NCBI GenBank assembly: GCA_019973155.2
Contig: BPQB01000044.1
Coordinates: forward strand, 62,001-126,000
Length of the DNA: 64,000 bases
Direction: 5' to 3'
Origin: Phanerochaete sordida
Taxonomy: Eukaryota; Basidiomycota; Agaricomycetes; Polyporales; Phanerochaetaceae
Numbering within the stretch: the first letter of the stretch is position 1; each line of letters opens with the position of its first letter. Below are positions 24,860-34,949 of this stretch, one piece after another. Both the position numbers and the translations under genes were made by a program. A model generated the notes under the pieces. It saw only the letters and a program-made list of their open reading frames with translations, did no database searches and was not told where the DNA came from.

Positions 24860-25987
24860 TCAAGCTTCCCCAGCGTGCTGTCGACCACCGAACCATCCCA
24901 TTCCGAACATGATCTTGACGTTGGTACTGAGGAGGGCTGCGCTCGCGAGAAACTCCGGAGCAGCCTGCAGAACGTAAAATGCCACCTTGTCCACAGACGT
25001 ATTCTGAGAGCCTCGCTCCGTCGAAGTGAGCGATGTCGTCTTGTTGCTCATGATGATTAGGTGATAGATTGGAACGATGATCTGCGGGAGATGCTCTGAG
25101 CGAGTCGTCTGGAGGGAACTGGAGGCGACTTACTACGATGGCGCTGGTCGCGAACAGCTGCAATAAAGCTACCCGCCTGATGCGGCGTATTGTGTAGTAG
25201 ACGTACACCAGTAGCCCGTGTTGGAAGAGGACGAGAAGGAAGGAGATCACCGTTGCAGCTTGCCTGGCAATACGAGTCAGTGCTCTATCAGACATCGATT
25301 GAAGAAAACGCGCACCTGAGCACTTTGACGAGCGTTGCCTTGCCCGAGTCGGTCTCGGCTTTGGTGTACGTATTGCCTGACACGATGCCAAGGATGACAA
25401 CGAGGAGAACGGCAGCAGAAACCGCGCGGAAGACGATCATGAATCGGCGGCGCATGCGCGCGCGCTCCTCAGTGTCAACGCCCGCGTCTTCGACGTACAC
25501 CTCAGTTCGACTTTTGGGATCTTCATCAGGCTTCCGGAGCTCCAGCAGGGCGTGAGTGTCGGAGGGCAGTCTCTCGTCCAGGGCGTTCATGACGAGGCTG
25601 CGCAAAAGGGTGAAGACCTTCGCTAGTAGCATGACGTAGGCGATGGTGAAGGTAACCTGCCAGTATGATGTGAGGTGGTCGTCGTTGTCCTCAGAGGGCG
25701 TGTTCGACTCTTTGGCGCGTAGGCACCAGGTGACGACTCTAGTCGTGCGAACCTACATGTCAGCGTTAGCAGGACGAAGTGACTGACAGTACGTACCTCT
25801 CCAGGGCAAAGAGCAGGCTGGCAATCCCAAAAATGCTGCGAGAGGCGGGGCGAGTCAGCCGGTACGCCGCCAGCAACACGAGGCCGAGGAAAAGACAAGC
25901 GAAGATGACTGAGGGGGCGAGGTCTCCTGGAAGCGGGGTGCCGCCGATGGGGGCAGGAAACTGGATTGGACTGTCTTGGTCAGACAT
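24860..25987 (-). CDS. Seven-span membrane protein, family copy 2
   Basis: This is the tandem neighbour of copy 1, in the same orientation. The start at 25987 (MSDQDSPIQFPAPIGG) and the TGA at 24860 frame four main exon blocks. Shared family marks are PAPIGGTPLPGD at the N-terminus, a WCLRAKESNTPSEDNDD loop matching ALRAKQSETPSEELD of copy 1, YWQVTF before span 3, GNTYTKAETDSGKA matching YNYVQAETSVAKG, a PIYHLIIM segment, and DKVAFYVLQAAPEFLASAALL for span 7. Divergence is high outside these blocks, so the duplication is old or fast evolving. No disabling change was seen. Confidence 0.75.
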
Positions 25988-26060
25988 GTGCGAGGGAAAA
26001 GAGAGGTAAATTGGTTTTGCACCAGTGCGTTCCGATTGCAGTGGGCAGGCGGGGGCGGTC

Positions 26061-26066
26061 TTTATA
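26061..26066 (-). promoter_or_regulatory. TATA box of seven-span copy 2
   Basis: TATAAA on the minus strand lies about 75 bases upstream of the start codon at 25987, a similar spacing to copy 1. Confidence 0.45.
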
Positions 26067-26875
26067 TGCGATTGCTGCTGGGAAATGCGGTGCACTCGTC
26101 GCAGGCTTCGTCTTCGATTTTGGACGCGTCTAGTGGAAGTACTGTTGATACCGCGCAGTATCCAGAGGAGGCTCTGACGCCTCGGAAGCGTTTTGTGTCA
26201 TGCCAGGAGCAACCTACAGGGTAATGAGACGCGAGCGAACGGATATAGCTCTGGGAGTATGCTTACCACAGATAACAAGCGGCAGTCATTGTGACCTGCG
26301 CAGTCATCCAATCAGCTTCAAGGACACGGTGGTGTCGTTACCATGAGGCTGGACGAGAGGGTCATGGGCCGGGTCTAGGGAGGAGGACCGGCGGGCGGGC
26401 ACGAAATATGGCTTGCGTGAACGGCGCCCGTGAGGATCTGTGGAAAAGCGGTCAACACAAAACGGAGAATGCTGTAGATCTCGACATGCCCATTGGCTGA
26501 GGTCGTCGACAGAGCTATTTGTGCTCCGAACGGCGAATCCTCAGGCCTCAGAAGTCGCTCAGGGCGACCAGTGTGCACCGGACCGTGCCTCTAAGCACGG
26601 CTTGGTAGAGACATCCGCCGAGCTGGCGAGGAGATGAGGACTATGCTGAACATTGAATCAGTGCGAGCTAGTCAGATGTCTCGCAAAGGATGATATCAAG
26701 ACGGGCATGCATGCAAGGATGGCGAGGACACTGCTGGCCAGGAAGAGGACGGTTCGGCTGCTCAGAACGCGCGCCTATATTAAAGCTCAGCGTCTATGAG
26801 CCGAACCGGCGGGACCGAAAGGAGCAGGAGTCCCAGGACTCCAACAACTCTTTCTCCCCCGACTGGCCAAGACCC
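26067..26875. other. Divergent intergenic region, no gene seen
   Basis: About 800 bases lie between divergent starts of the seven-span copy 2 and the RAP1-like gene. Short ORFs only. Confidence 0.35.
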
Positions 26876-29765
26876 ATGGCACCAGCCCGCACCAATGGCC
26901 GACGCGCTCAGCGGTCTCAAGGCACCCGCAAGCAACAGCCGCACCAACTCGACGCCCAACCACAACCACAGTCGCCCCTGCCCCCTCCTGTCCAGCAACA
27001 ACCCCCGCCCCCGCCGCCGTCTCCCCCCGTCGACCAAGACGATGAAAAGCTCTTCCTGGACCCCATGAGCGGGCAGCCGCTTGCGCTCTACATCGAGAAG
27101 GATGTCGACAACAGAGACGCTCTCATTGAGCAGGTCATTGTGCGTACCGCTCTTGTCTCGTCAACGTCGCGTAATGACCTCTGCGCACGCGTGATAACTG
27201 ACCTACTCGCAGAAATACGGCGGCGTCGTCTCACCAGGCTACAGTGGTGTCATGTACATTCTAGGCGCGTCCTCCTATCCGCCAACACTGGAAAAAAACT
27301 GACAGTAAATGTAGTGGATCCACTCAAGGATTCAGGACAGAACCTCTACCGGCAATATGCCGGCAAGAAGAACAAAATGGTACTCAATGCGCATTGGATC
27401 TTGCATTGCATCAGGGACAAGACCTTGCACGGTTTTGCGACGCAGTGGGCAGGCTGCAAGCTTACGGGGAAAGAGACGTGAGTGTGCGCGTTGTCTGGAG
27501 GGCTGCAATGACTGAATAATCGCGCATACACAGAGAAAATGCTGCGTCTGCGCCACCCCCGCCCCCGCCTGTCCCAGCCCCGCCGCCTGCGCAACCTGCT
27601 GGGCCATTCACCTCCGCTCCGCTCACCAGTCGCAATTACCCTTATCCTATGTATCCTCCAAACGTCTACGGCCATCCGAACGCGCAGCCGCCTGGCGTAC
27701 AACCTGTCCATCCGTCTACACTTCCTGCTGTGCTCCCACCTCCTCCGCATCCCGCTAACATTCAACAACAGCCTAATGGTGTGCCGCCACAACAACCACC
27801 TCCTTCGACATCTTCGCCTGGCCAGCCCCAAGGCGCGGTGATCATGGCGCCCCAGACCGTCAATGGGCACCCAATGCCAGTGACAGCGTCTACAGTTGAT
27901 CCGCTGCACCCCCTTCCACAGCAGCAGCCGCCTCGGCCAGAGGCCCATGGCCAAACGCCTCCACAACCGCCGCCACAACATGCATACCAGCCCTACGCGC
28001 CTCATACGCCGATACCTCAGGACGGGTCTGCGCCCCCGCCTGGCTGGCAACCCGCTCCCCTGCCGCCTCCGCCCCCGCACCACCTCCAGCATGGACAACC
28101 TCCGCCTCCGCCCCCTGGCTATCGGTACGATTATCCTCGGGAGTGGGCATACCCGCCGCCGGGCTCAGGAGCGACGACCCCTCACCAGCCTCCTCCACCT
28201 GGGGCTATGGTTCCACATCCGCACCCAGAGTACGAATATCAGTATCCCAGGGAGCACGAACAACCGCACCCGCAACCACAGTGGGTTCCCGGTCCGCCTC
28301 CTGAATATTACGCTCAGGTGTGTAGTCGTGTGCATGTGTCGCTTTGCATAGGAGCACTCAATAGCGGAACGCACCAACAGTACCCTCAGCACCCTCAGCA
28401 GTACTATCCCCAGGAGCACCCGATGCCCGAAGCGGGCCCATCCAATGCTCCTGAACCATCACGGGAAGCTACACCGGCGCGGGGGCGAAAGCGGCATCGT
28501 TCACATGTGTGTACTCTCCTATCTCGTAGCTCAATTTAGCCCTCATCGTTGCTTCAGCCACAGCCTGCTCCCCCTGCATCTACCCTCGTCGTCAACAGAC
28601 GAAACCCACCGGCCCGGTCGCCGACTCCGCCCTCGCGCGTTATCAAGAGTACCTACGGAGGCAACCTGTTTACCTCTGAGGATGTACTCTACCTGAAGAA
28701 GTACATTGATTACTGTCAGGAACAGGGCCTCGTGTTGAGGTGAGAAGCACAGTTCGTTCAGGAGAGATCCATGCTGACATACGCACAGCTTGCGCGAGAT
28801 TTGTGAACGGATAGCTGTCAAAGCGCCTCATCATACGTGAGCTATCACTGATACTCGTCTCGTACCTAAGATGCTTAGCCGGGATAACACAGATTCTACT
28901 CATGGCGTCGCTACTGCAACAAGCACCAGATCCGGCTTGGGGGTTATGCAATGGAATTGGACATCGACGATCAAGACGACATGCCGCCCGAGGGCGAGGA
29001 GATGCCGCAGCAACAGCCGGAGCCAGAGCCGATGCAGGAGGAGATGGTCCAGGACGGGCCTCCCATCGCGGAGATTCCCAACCAGCCGCCGCCGCCTGTG
29101 CCGGGCGTGCACCCAGGCTCGGTCGCTGCGGCGAAGCAGCGGGCGGCGGGCGACCTCGAGCGCACGCGCTCGCCAACACCGCCGAGGGCGCTGTTTCGCA
29201 GCACGACCGGAAAGGGAGTCGCGTTCACGGACGAGGACGTCACCTTCCTCGTGCGGTTCCTCGAGTACCGCACTCGGCAGCACGACGGCAAGGTCGACAT
29301 GGTCGCGTTTTGGAAGGATGTGGCTAACAAGGCAAGTCTGTTGTGGTATTTCGGGTGCCCCGTTGCTGAACATCGCGCACAGGCACCGCATCACTCGCGT
29401 GCATCGTGGATGAAGTTCTATCGTCGCCACAAACATGAGCTCGAGCACAAGGAGGGCGACGACCCGCTGCCACCGCCGCCGCCGAAGAAGATGCGGTATA
29501 CAAAGTCGGACGACGTGCTGCTCGCCAAGTTCTTTGCGAACCGGCCGGAAGGGACAACGGACAAGGTGTTCCAGGAATTTGGGCGGATGGTGAGCTGTCT
29601 TGTCTGCATGCCTCTCGGTCGGTTGCTGAGCCCGCTCGCTAGCACCCGCACCACCCGTGGAAAGGCTGGCAGGAGCATCACCGCATCCACAAAGCCAAAA
29701 TTGACCACCTTATCGGCAAGCTCTCCACTGGGGAGGAAATCGAGGAGGCTGAAGAAGCGGAGTAG
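26876..29765 (+). CDS. RAP1: Rap1-type telomere protein with BRCT and three Myb-like modules
   Basis: Rap1 is a shelterin component at telomeres. After a Gln/Pro-rich head, a BRCT domain runs through LFLDPMSGQPLALYIEKDV, KYGGVVSPGYSGVMYI and MVLNAHWILHCIRDKTLHG. A 300-residue Pro/Gln/His-rich linker follows (27540-28480). Then come three Myb-like modules: FTSEDVLYLKKYIDYC to KAPHHTFYSWRRY; FTDEDVTFLVRFLEYR to KAPHHSRASWMKFYRRH; and YTKSDDVLLAKFFANR to HPHHPWKGWQEHHRIHK. BRCT followed by Rap1-Myb is diagnostic. The gene ends with an acidic Glu-rich tail at 29763-29765. Introns at 27265-27314 and 29332-29382 need GC rather than GT donors. Whether it binds DNA directly or through a TRF partner cannot be told. 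Confidence 0.85.
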
Positions 29766-30065
29766 TTGCCAGTCAGAGTCCATTTTTGATATTTTGTGCT
29801 TTCCTTTCCCCTGTCCGGAACAGTTCATGACACCTAATGCGTCTGGTCGCATGCTGTAATTGTTGCTGTCGCCTTGCTCTCTGTAGATTTTTGTATTTGT
29901 TCGGAGGCTCTGCTGTAGGAGTGATAATGTGTCATTTGAGATTGGTCGAATTGCAGCCGCGAGATTGGGCGGGCCTCGTCGGTCCGCGGCGTCCGAAGCG
30001 CACGGTATCGCTCAGGAGGCTCGCTTGCTCAGTAACCTCATCCTCCTCCACTGCACACACTAACC

Positions 30066-31504
30066 ATGGCCATCGAGGAGACAGGCCTGGAGTACCTCTC
30101 GCAGGAGCAGATTGATCAGGTGCGTAGACTCAACGCCGCTCCCCGCTCGATCATCGTCTGATCCGTGTGCATGTCTGCAGTTCTACCGCGACGGGTGAGC
30201 ACCTCGCTGTCGGCGCACACACACGCTCACACCGCCCTGCGCAAGCTACCTGCGGCTGCCGGGCTTCCTGAGCCCGGCCGACACCGCGGCGCTGCTCGCG
30301 CGCGCGCGCGAGCTCCTCGCGGGCTTCAGCCTCGCGGACCACCCGCTCGTGCGCCGCCCCCCACCCGTGCCGCGCGCCGCGCGCCCCGCTGACGCCCCCC
30401 GGGCCTGCAGACGCAGTTCACGACGGGCGACGACAACCACGTCGGCGACGAGTACTTCCTGACCTCCGGCGACAAGATCCGGTACTTCCTCGAGGAGGGC
30501 GCCGTCCGCGACGGGCGGCTCACGCGCCCGCAGGAGCAGGCCGTGAACAAGATCGGGCACGGTGCGTGCGGCGCGCGCCCCCCTCCCGCACCCACAGTGT
30601 GCCTGCGGGCTGACGGCGCGCACAGGCCTGCACGAGCTCGACCCGGTGTTCCGCCGGGTCACGCTCGAGAACGAGGCGATCAAGGCGGTCGCGCGCGACC
30701 TCAAGTTCCACCACGACCCCGTCGGTGAGTGCGTGGTGGCGTTGCGAGGGCGCCGGTGGCTGAGCGGACTCTGCAAGCGCTGCAATCGATGGTCATTTGC
30801 AAGCAAACGCACATCGGGGGCGAAGGTGCGTCGCTTGAGCATCACGGACGGCCCTCTCTCACTCTATCTCCCGCCGTGCAGTCCCCGAGCACAACGACTC
30901 GTACGTCCCCCTCATCGCTCGCCGGCACCCTCACTGACAGCCCGCCCCCAGCACCTTCCTCGTGAGCGCGCCCCCGCCTTGCGCGCGCCCCGCTGACGCC
31001 CCGCACGCACGCAGTACACCGACCCGCCGAGCGCGCTCGGGTTCTGGATCCCGCTCGAGCGCTGCACGCCCGCGAACGGCGCGCTCTCGTTCCTGCCGGG
31101 CTCGCACACGCGCGCGCCGGTCGCGAAGCGCTTCGTGCGGCTGCCCGGCGGCGGCACGGGCTTCGAGGAGCTGATTCCTGCGGACAAACTCCCGCCGCCG
31201 CCCGAGGGCAAGTACGTGCTCGAGGCGTGCGAGCCCGGTGCGTCCTCCCTGCCCGCCGGTGTGTTTTGGTGGCGCTGACGAGGCGGCAGGCGACCTGGTG
31301 CTCATCCACGGGAGTGTGTTGCACAAGAGCGGGCGGAACACGAGCGCGGAGACGCGCTTCGCGTACACGTTCCACATGGTCGAGGGCGCGCCGCACGCGG
31401 TGTACGACGCGAAGAACTGGCTGCAGCCGACGCCCGCGCTGCCGTTCTCGCGCGTGCTCGACGCGCCGAACGCCGCCGTGCACCCCGCGACGGGCCGCGC
31501 GTAG
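30066..31504 (+). CDS. Phytanoyl-CoA dioxygenase domain protein (PHYHD1-like)
   Basis: This is an Fe(II)/2-oxoglutarate oxygenase of the PhyH fold. Splicing yields FYRDGYLRLPGFLSPAD, then KFHHDPVALQSMVICKQTHIGGE, then VPEHNDSTFLYTDPPSALGFWIPLE with the HxD iron-binding pair (His-Asn-Asp). ANGALSFLPGSHT follows, and GDLVLIHGSVLHKSGRNTS supplies the distal His and the oxoglutarate-binding region. Length and wording match animal PHYHD1 rather than peroxisomal phytanoyl-CoA hydroxylase, and no C-terminal SKL is present. Very small exons occur: 14 bases at 30181-30194 and 10 bases at 30952-30961. Two introns end in AAG. The gene converges on THI6, 135 bases away. The natural substrate is unknown. 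Confidence 0.85.
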
Positions 31505-31639
31505 GCGGCTCGCATGGCGCGCACACAAGGGAAGCACGGAGGGAGCATCGGCAGATACGGGACGGGCTCTGGAAATCGCATTTTTGGGTGTACAGTACAT
31601 CGGTATCGCGTGCGTTGTTTGTATGTATATATGCGTGCC

Positions 31640-34292
31640 TCACACGAGGGCGACGTTCGCGCGCTGCATAAAGTCCTCCGCCCCGAGCCGGCCCAGCTCG
31701 TCGATGAGCGCAGGCAGGAACGTCCCGCTCCCTTGCACGTCCGCGCGCGCCGCGGCGAGCTCCGCCGCGACGGTGACCGCGAGCACCCTGCCGCCCCTGT
31801 CAGCCCTCCCCGCCCCGCAGAAACACAAAAGAAAGACACGCACCCGCCGACGGCCGCGAGGAACATGTCGCCGCGGACGAGCGCGCCGTCCTCGGGCGCG
31901 TTGGCGGCGCGCGCCGCGGCGGCGGCGCAGCTCGCGCCCGCGCAGAACGCGGCGACGGCGGTGCCGACCATGCAGCCCGAGCCGGTGATCGCGCCGAGCA
32001 GCGCGTGGCCGTTCGCGAGGCGCGCGACGTGCGTGCCGTCCGAGACCCAGTCGACGACGCCTGTGAGCACGACGATGCAGCCTGCGTCGGTGCGTCGCGG
32101 GGGTGCGTCAGGGAGGCGAGTCAAGAAGGTGAGTCAAGGGGGGAATTCAGGAAGGGCGGAAGGCGACGCACGGTGCGCGCGCGCGAGGTCGCGCACGAAG
32201 CGCGCGGGGTCGGCGAACCCGCCGACGCTGTCGACGCCCTTCGCCTGCACCTGCGCGCGTGTCTCAGTGTGCTGCGCGTGCGGTCCTCAGAATGCGACGT
32301 ACTTCAGCGGAGTCTGCGAGCGCAGCGAGCTCGCCGGCGTTGCCCTTGATCACCGTCGCCTGCCACGCGCGGAGGAGGCCTGGGGCGCGCGGGTCAGCGT
32401 GTGCGGCGCGCGGAGCGGCGGGGACGCACCCTGTGCGGACTCGCGGCGGTACGCCGTCGCGCCGACGCCGACGGGGTCGAACACGACGGGCTTGCGGTTC
32501 ATGTTCGCGTGCCTGCCTGCGCGCCGCGACAGTCACGCGTAAGTGTAATGGCAGCGAGAAGGGGCGGGGCGGGCGCACCGGCCTCGAGCATGCCGTCGAG
32601 GTTCTGGATGGTGCCGAAGTTGACGAGGAGCGCGCCGGTCGCGCGGCTGAGGTCGGCCATCTCCTGCGGCGCGGTCGCCATGATCGGCGAGCCGCCGAGC
32701 GCGAGCGTCGCGTTCGCGCTCTGCGTCGTCACGACGTTGTTCGTGATCTGTATGCATCGTCAGCCCCGCGCACGCCACGTAAAATACCGCGCACGAGGAC
32801 GCACCTGGTGCACGAGCGGCGCGAAGCGCTTGATGTCCGCGAGGATGGCCCCCGCGGCGGCCTTGAGCGCGTCCGCGGTGTACGGCGGCGCGGACGGCGC
32901 GCGCGCAAAGGTGTGGTGCGGCGCGGCGTAGAACGCGCGGATGGCGGTGGACAGGCGCTGCGCGGCGGCGCGCGGCTCGGGCGAGGCGACGATGTCGCTA
33001 ACAACCGCGACGCCGTCGAGCGTGTGCCCGTCGGGCGTCGTCGCGCCCCAGAGGCAGTGGAGCACGTTCGCGGCGTTGATGCCCGCTGGGCGGCGTCAGC
33101 CTGCGCGCGGCAGCGAGAGGAGGGGACGCGCACCGATGGCGACGGCGCGGACGGGCGTGCCGGCGAGGGGCGCAAGGAGCGCCGCGATGCCGCGCGGGCC
33201 GGCGGGCGGGTGGGCGATGCGCTTCGTCGCGGTGCCCCAGACGGGGCCGAGGCCGACGTAGTCGGCGCCGTCGGCGAGCGCGGCGGCGACATGCGCGGCG
33301 GTGTTGCAGGTCTTGCCGATGACGGCGTGCGGCGGGAGCAGGGCGCGCGCGACGGGGACGGGCATGTCCGTCTGGCCGAGGTGCACGCCCGCGGCGCCGA
33401 CGGCGAGCGCGACGTCGACGCGGTCGTCGATGATCAGTGGGACGTTGTAGCGGTCGCAGAGGGCCTTTGTCTGGCGCGCGATGTCGAGGATCTGCGGGGC
33501 GTGAGCGGGGCGCGGTGGGGCGGGCGGAGGGCGGGTACCTCGCCGGTGTCGGCGGTTTTTTCGCGCACTTGAACGAGGGTGACGCCACCTTGGAGAGCCT
33601 GGAATGGAAGAAGTTTTGGCGTGATTGGAAGCAGCGAGCGGAGGTAATTACCTCTTCGAGGCTCTCGAGATAGTCCTGTCGCAGAAAAATTAGGATGACT
33701 CGATGTGCGGCGGAGACAGAATGTCGAATCGACTGGACAAGAGGGCTCGTGGGCCCAGGACCCATGAGCCCTGCCAGCGCCTGAGGGCTCTCGTCCGAGC
33801 GTGCAAGGGCCCGCAGGCACCACGCTTTATGGCACCGTTCAGCGGTCTTGACGGGCAGGCACCGGTCAGCGAGCCCGAGGGGTGTGGCCAGCGGGTAACG
33901 TGAAGCCCACACGCCCATTATGGTTATATAGCAGACGCGTTCTTCCCTGAGTACGCTCTTGCAGTCTGAGGGCTCGCAGGTACTCGCAGAGCACGCGCCA
34001 TTCAATATTCAACAATTTTTGGCGCTGCGCTAGGCGATCTCGACCATCGAAGTTCCCCATGGGCAGCCACTACGTGGTGTCCAATGTCGCGGCTGCCGTG
34101 GTGGTCTCGGACCAACCAAAGCGAACCTTTGGCACACGACGTGGCCAAAGGCTCTTTGGTGGCACTGGCGTGGGCCCTCTTGTCCAGTCGATTCGACGTT
34201 CTCGACGGAGACGGGCTGAGTACCTTTCCTGGCGGCAGAAGGTCGCGTCCTGTGACGAGGTAGAGAGAGTAGTCGACCGCAGGCTTCGCCAT
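31640..34292 (-). CDS. THI6: Bifunctional thiamine-phosphate synthase / hydroxyethylthiazole kinase
   Basis: The N-terminal half is ThiE-like and joins the pyrimidine and thiazole phosphates into thiamine phosphate: [55 protein letters not shown] and VAIGGINAANV. The C-terminal half is ThiM-like and phosphorylates hydroxyethylthiazole: [50 protein letters not shown]. Both active-site sets look intact. Exon 1 is 34292-34224, followed after the insertion-bearing intron by a 24-base exon at 33652-33675 that joins cleanly to ALQGGVTL. Intron 1 is 548 bases, against about 50 elsewhere, because of the element at 33718-34202. A second element lies just upstream of the start, so the normal promoter is displaced or the element supplies it. 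Confidence 0.9.
33718..34202. mobile_element. Inverted-repeat element (MITE-like) inside THI6 intron 1
   Basis: The ends are inverted copies of about 29 bases differing at one position; the core is GTCGAATCGACTGGACAAGA near the left end and its complement at the right end. An imperfect 9-base direct repeat flanks it: GGCGGAGAC at 33709-33717 and GACGGAGAC at 34204-34212, with one extra base at 34203. Removing the insert and one repeat restores a normal intron of about 54 bases. There is no transposase ORF, so it is non-autonomous. A target duplication of 8-9 bases fits hAT- or Mutator-type elements, but the superfamily is not settled. Confidence 0.7.
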
Positions 34293-34321
34293 GTTTGAGC
34301 TGCGGTGTGGGATGGCTGTGG

Positions 34322-34949
34322 AGTGTTGCCGCGAGGTGAAGGTACCTTGAAGGTAAGGTCACCTTCGCGTGATGAAGGTGACAAGCGCCTTACCTTTAGT
34401 GGCACCTTAAGGTGACATGAGGTCACCTCAAGGTCACCTCCAAGGTGACAGCCTCGCTCCGTTCCCGCACTATCCTCGCGTTCGCGCATAGACCCATCGC
34501 GATACCGTCCATACCATAGAGCCCTATACTGTAGCGCACCAGCCTGAAATGCACTGTAAGTACGTCTTATGAACGATAGAACCTGGCTGAAGCCGTAAGA
34601 AGCGTGAAAAGTGTAATATTCAGTGGCGTCCTGAAGCAACCCACTGCCGAGCTCATTGCCTGCTGATAAACAACATGCCCGAGTTTATAGGGCGACAATA
34701 TGCTTCATAATATTTATTCTGCGTGCTAAGATACTCTGTTATGCGGAGCTGCACTCATAGCTGCTGTGTTCTATCTCTTTGCCAGTAGGGGGGGGGGGGG
34801 AAACGGCGGTGTGCGATGTTGTGCAAAAGGTCGCGTCACGCATTGGCGCTTAACGCGAAGGTGACCGAAGGTACGTTTACCTTAAGGTAACCCAAGGTAT
34901 CAAACTCCGACACCTTCAGATATCTTCACCTTCACCTCGCGGCAACACT
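34322..34949. mobile_element. Second inverted-repeat element immediately upstream of THI6
   Basis: The left end AGTGTTGCCGCGAGGTGAAG (34322-34341) is repeated inverted at the right end, finishing at 34949. Both subterminal regions are packed with AAGGT/ACCTT and GGTGACC/GGTCACC words in both orientations, including a second matched block GGTCACCTTCGCGT. Such subterminal arrays are typical of hAT-like transposase binding regions. Possible target repeats are CTGTGG on the left and CAGTGG on the right, an imperfect match. A run of 13 G lies at 34788-34800. There is no coding capacity. The ends differ in sequence from the element in intron 1. Confidence 0.65.

Noticed and set aside
32259..33572. 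A 437-residue Arg/Ala-rich plus-strand ORF
   Set aside because: It lies antisense to the THI6 synthase and kinase domains and has no domain of its own.
31640..34292. Separate ThiE and ThiM genes
   Set aside because: The reading frame is continuous through short introns and the order matches the fused fungal THI6.
34293..34400. A TPP riboswitch upstream of THI6
   Set aside because: The leader is replaced by the inverted-repeat element and I saw no paired riboswitch core motifs.
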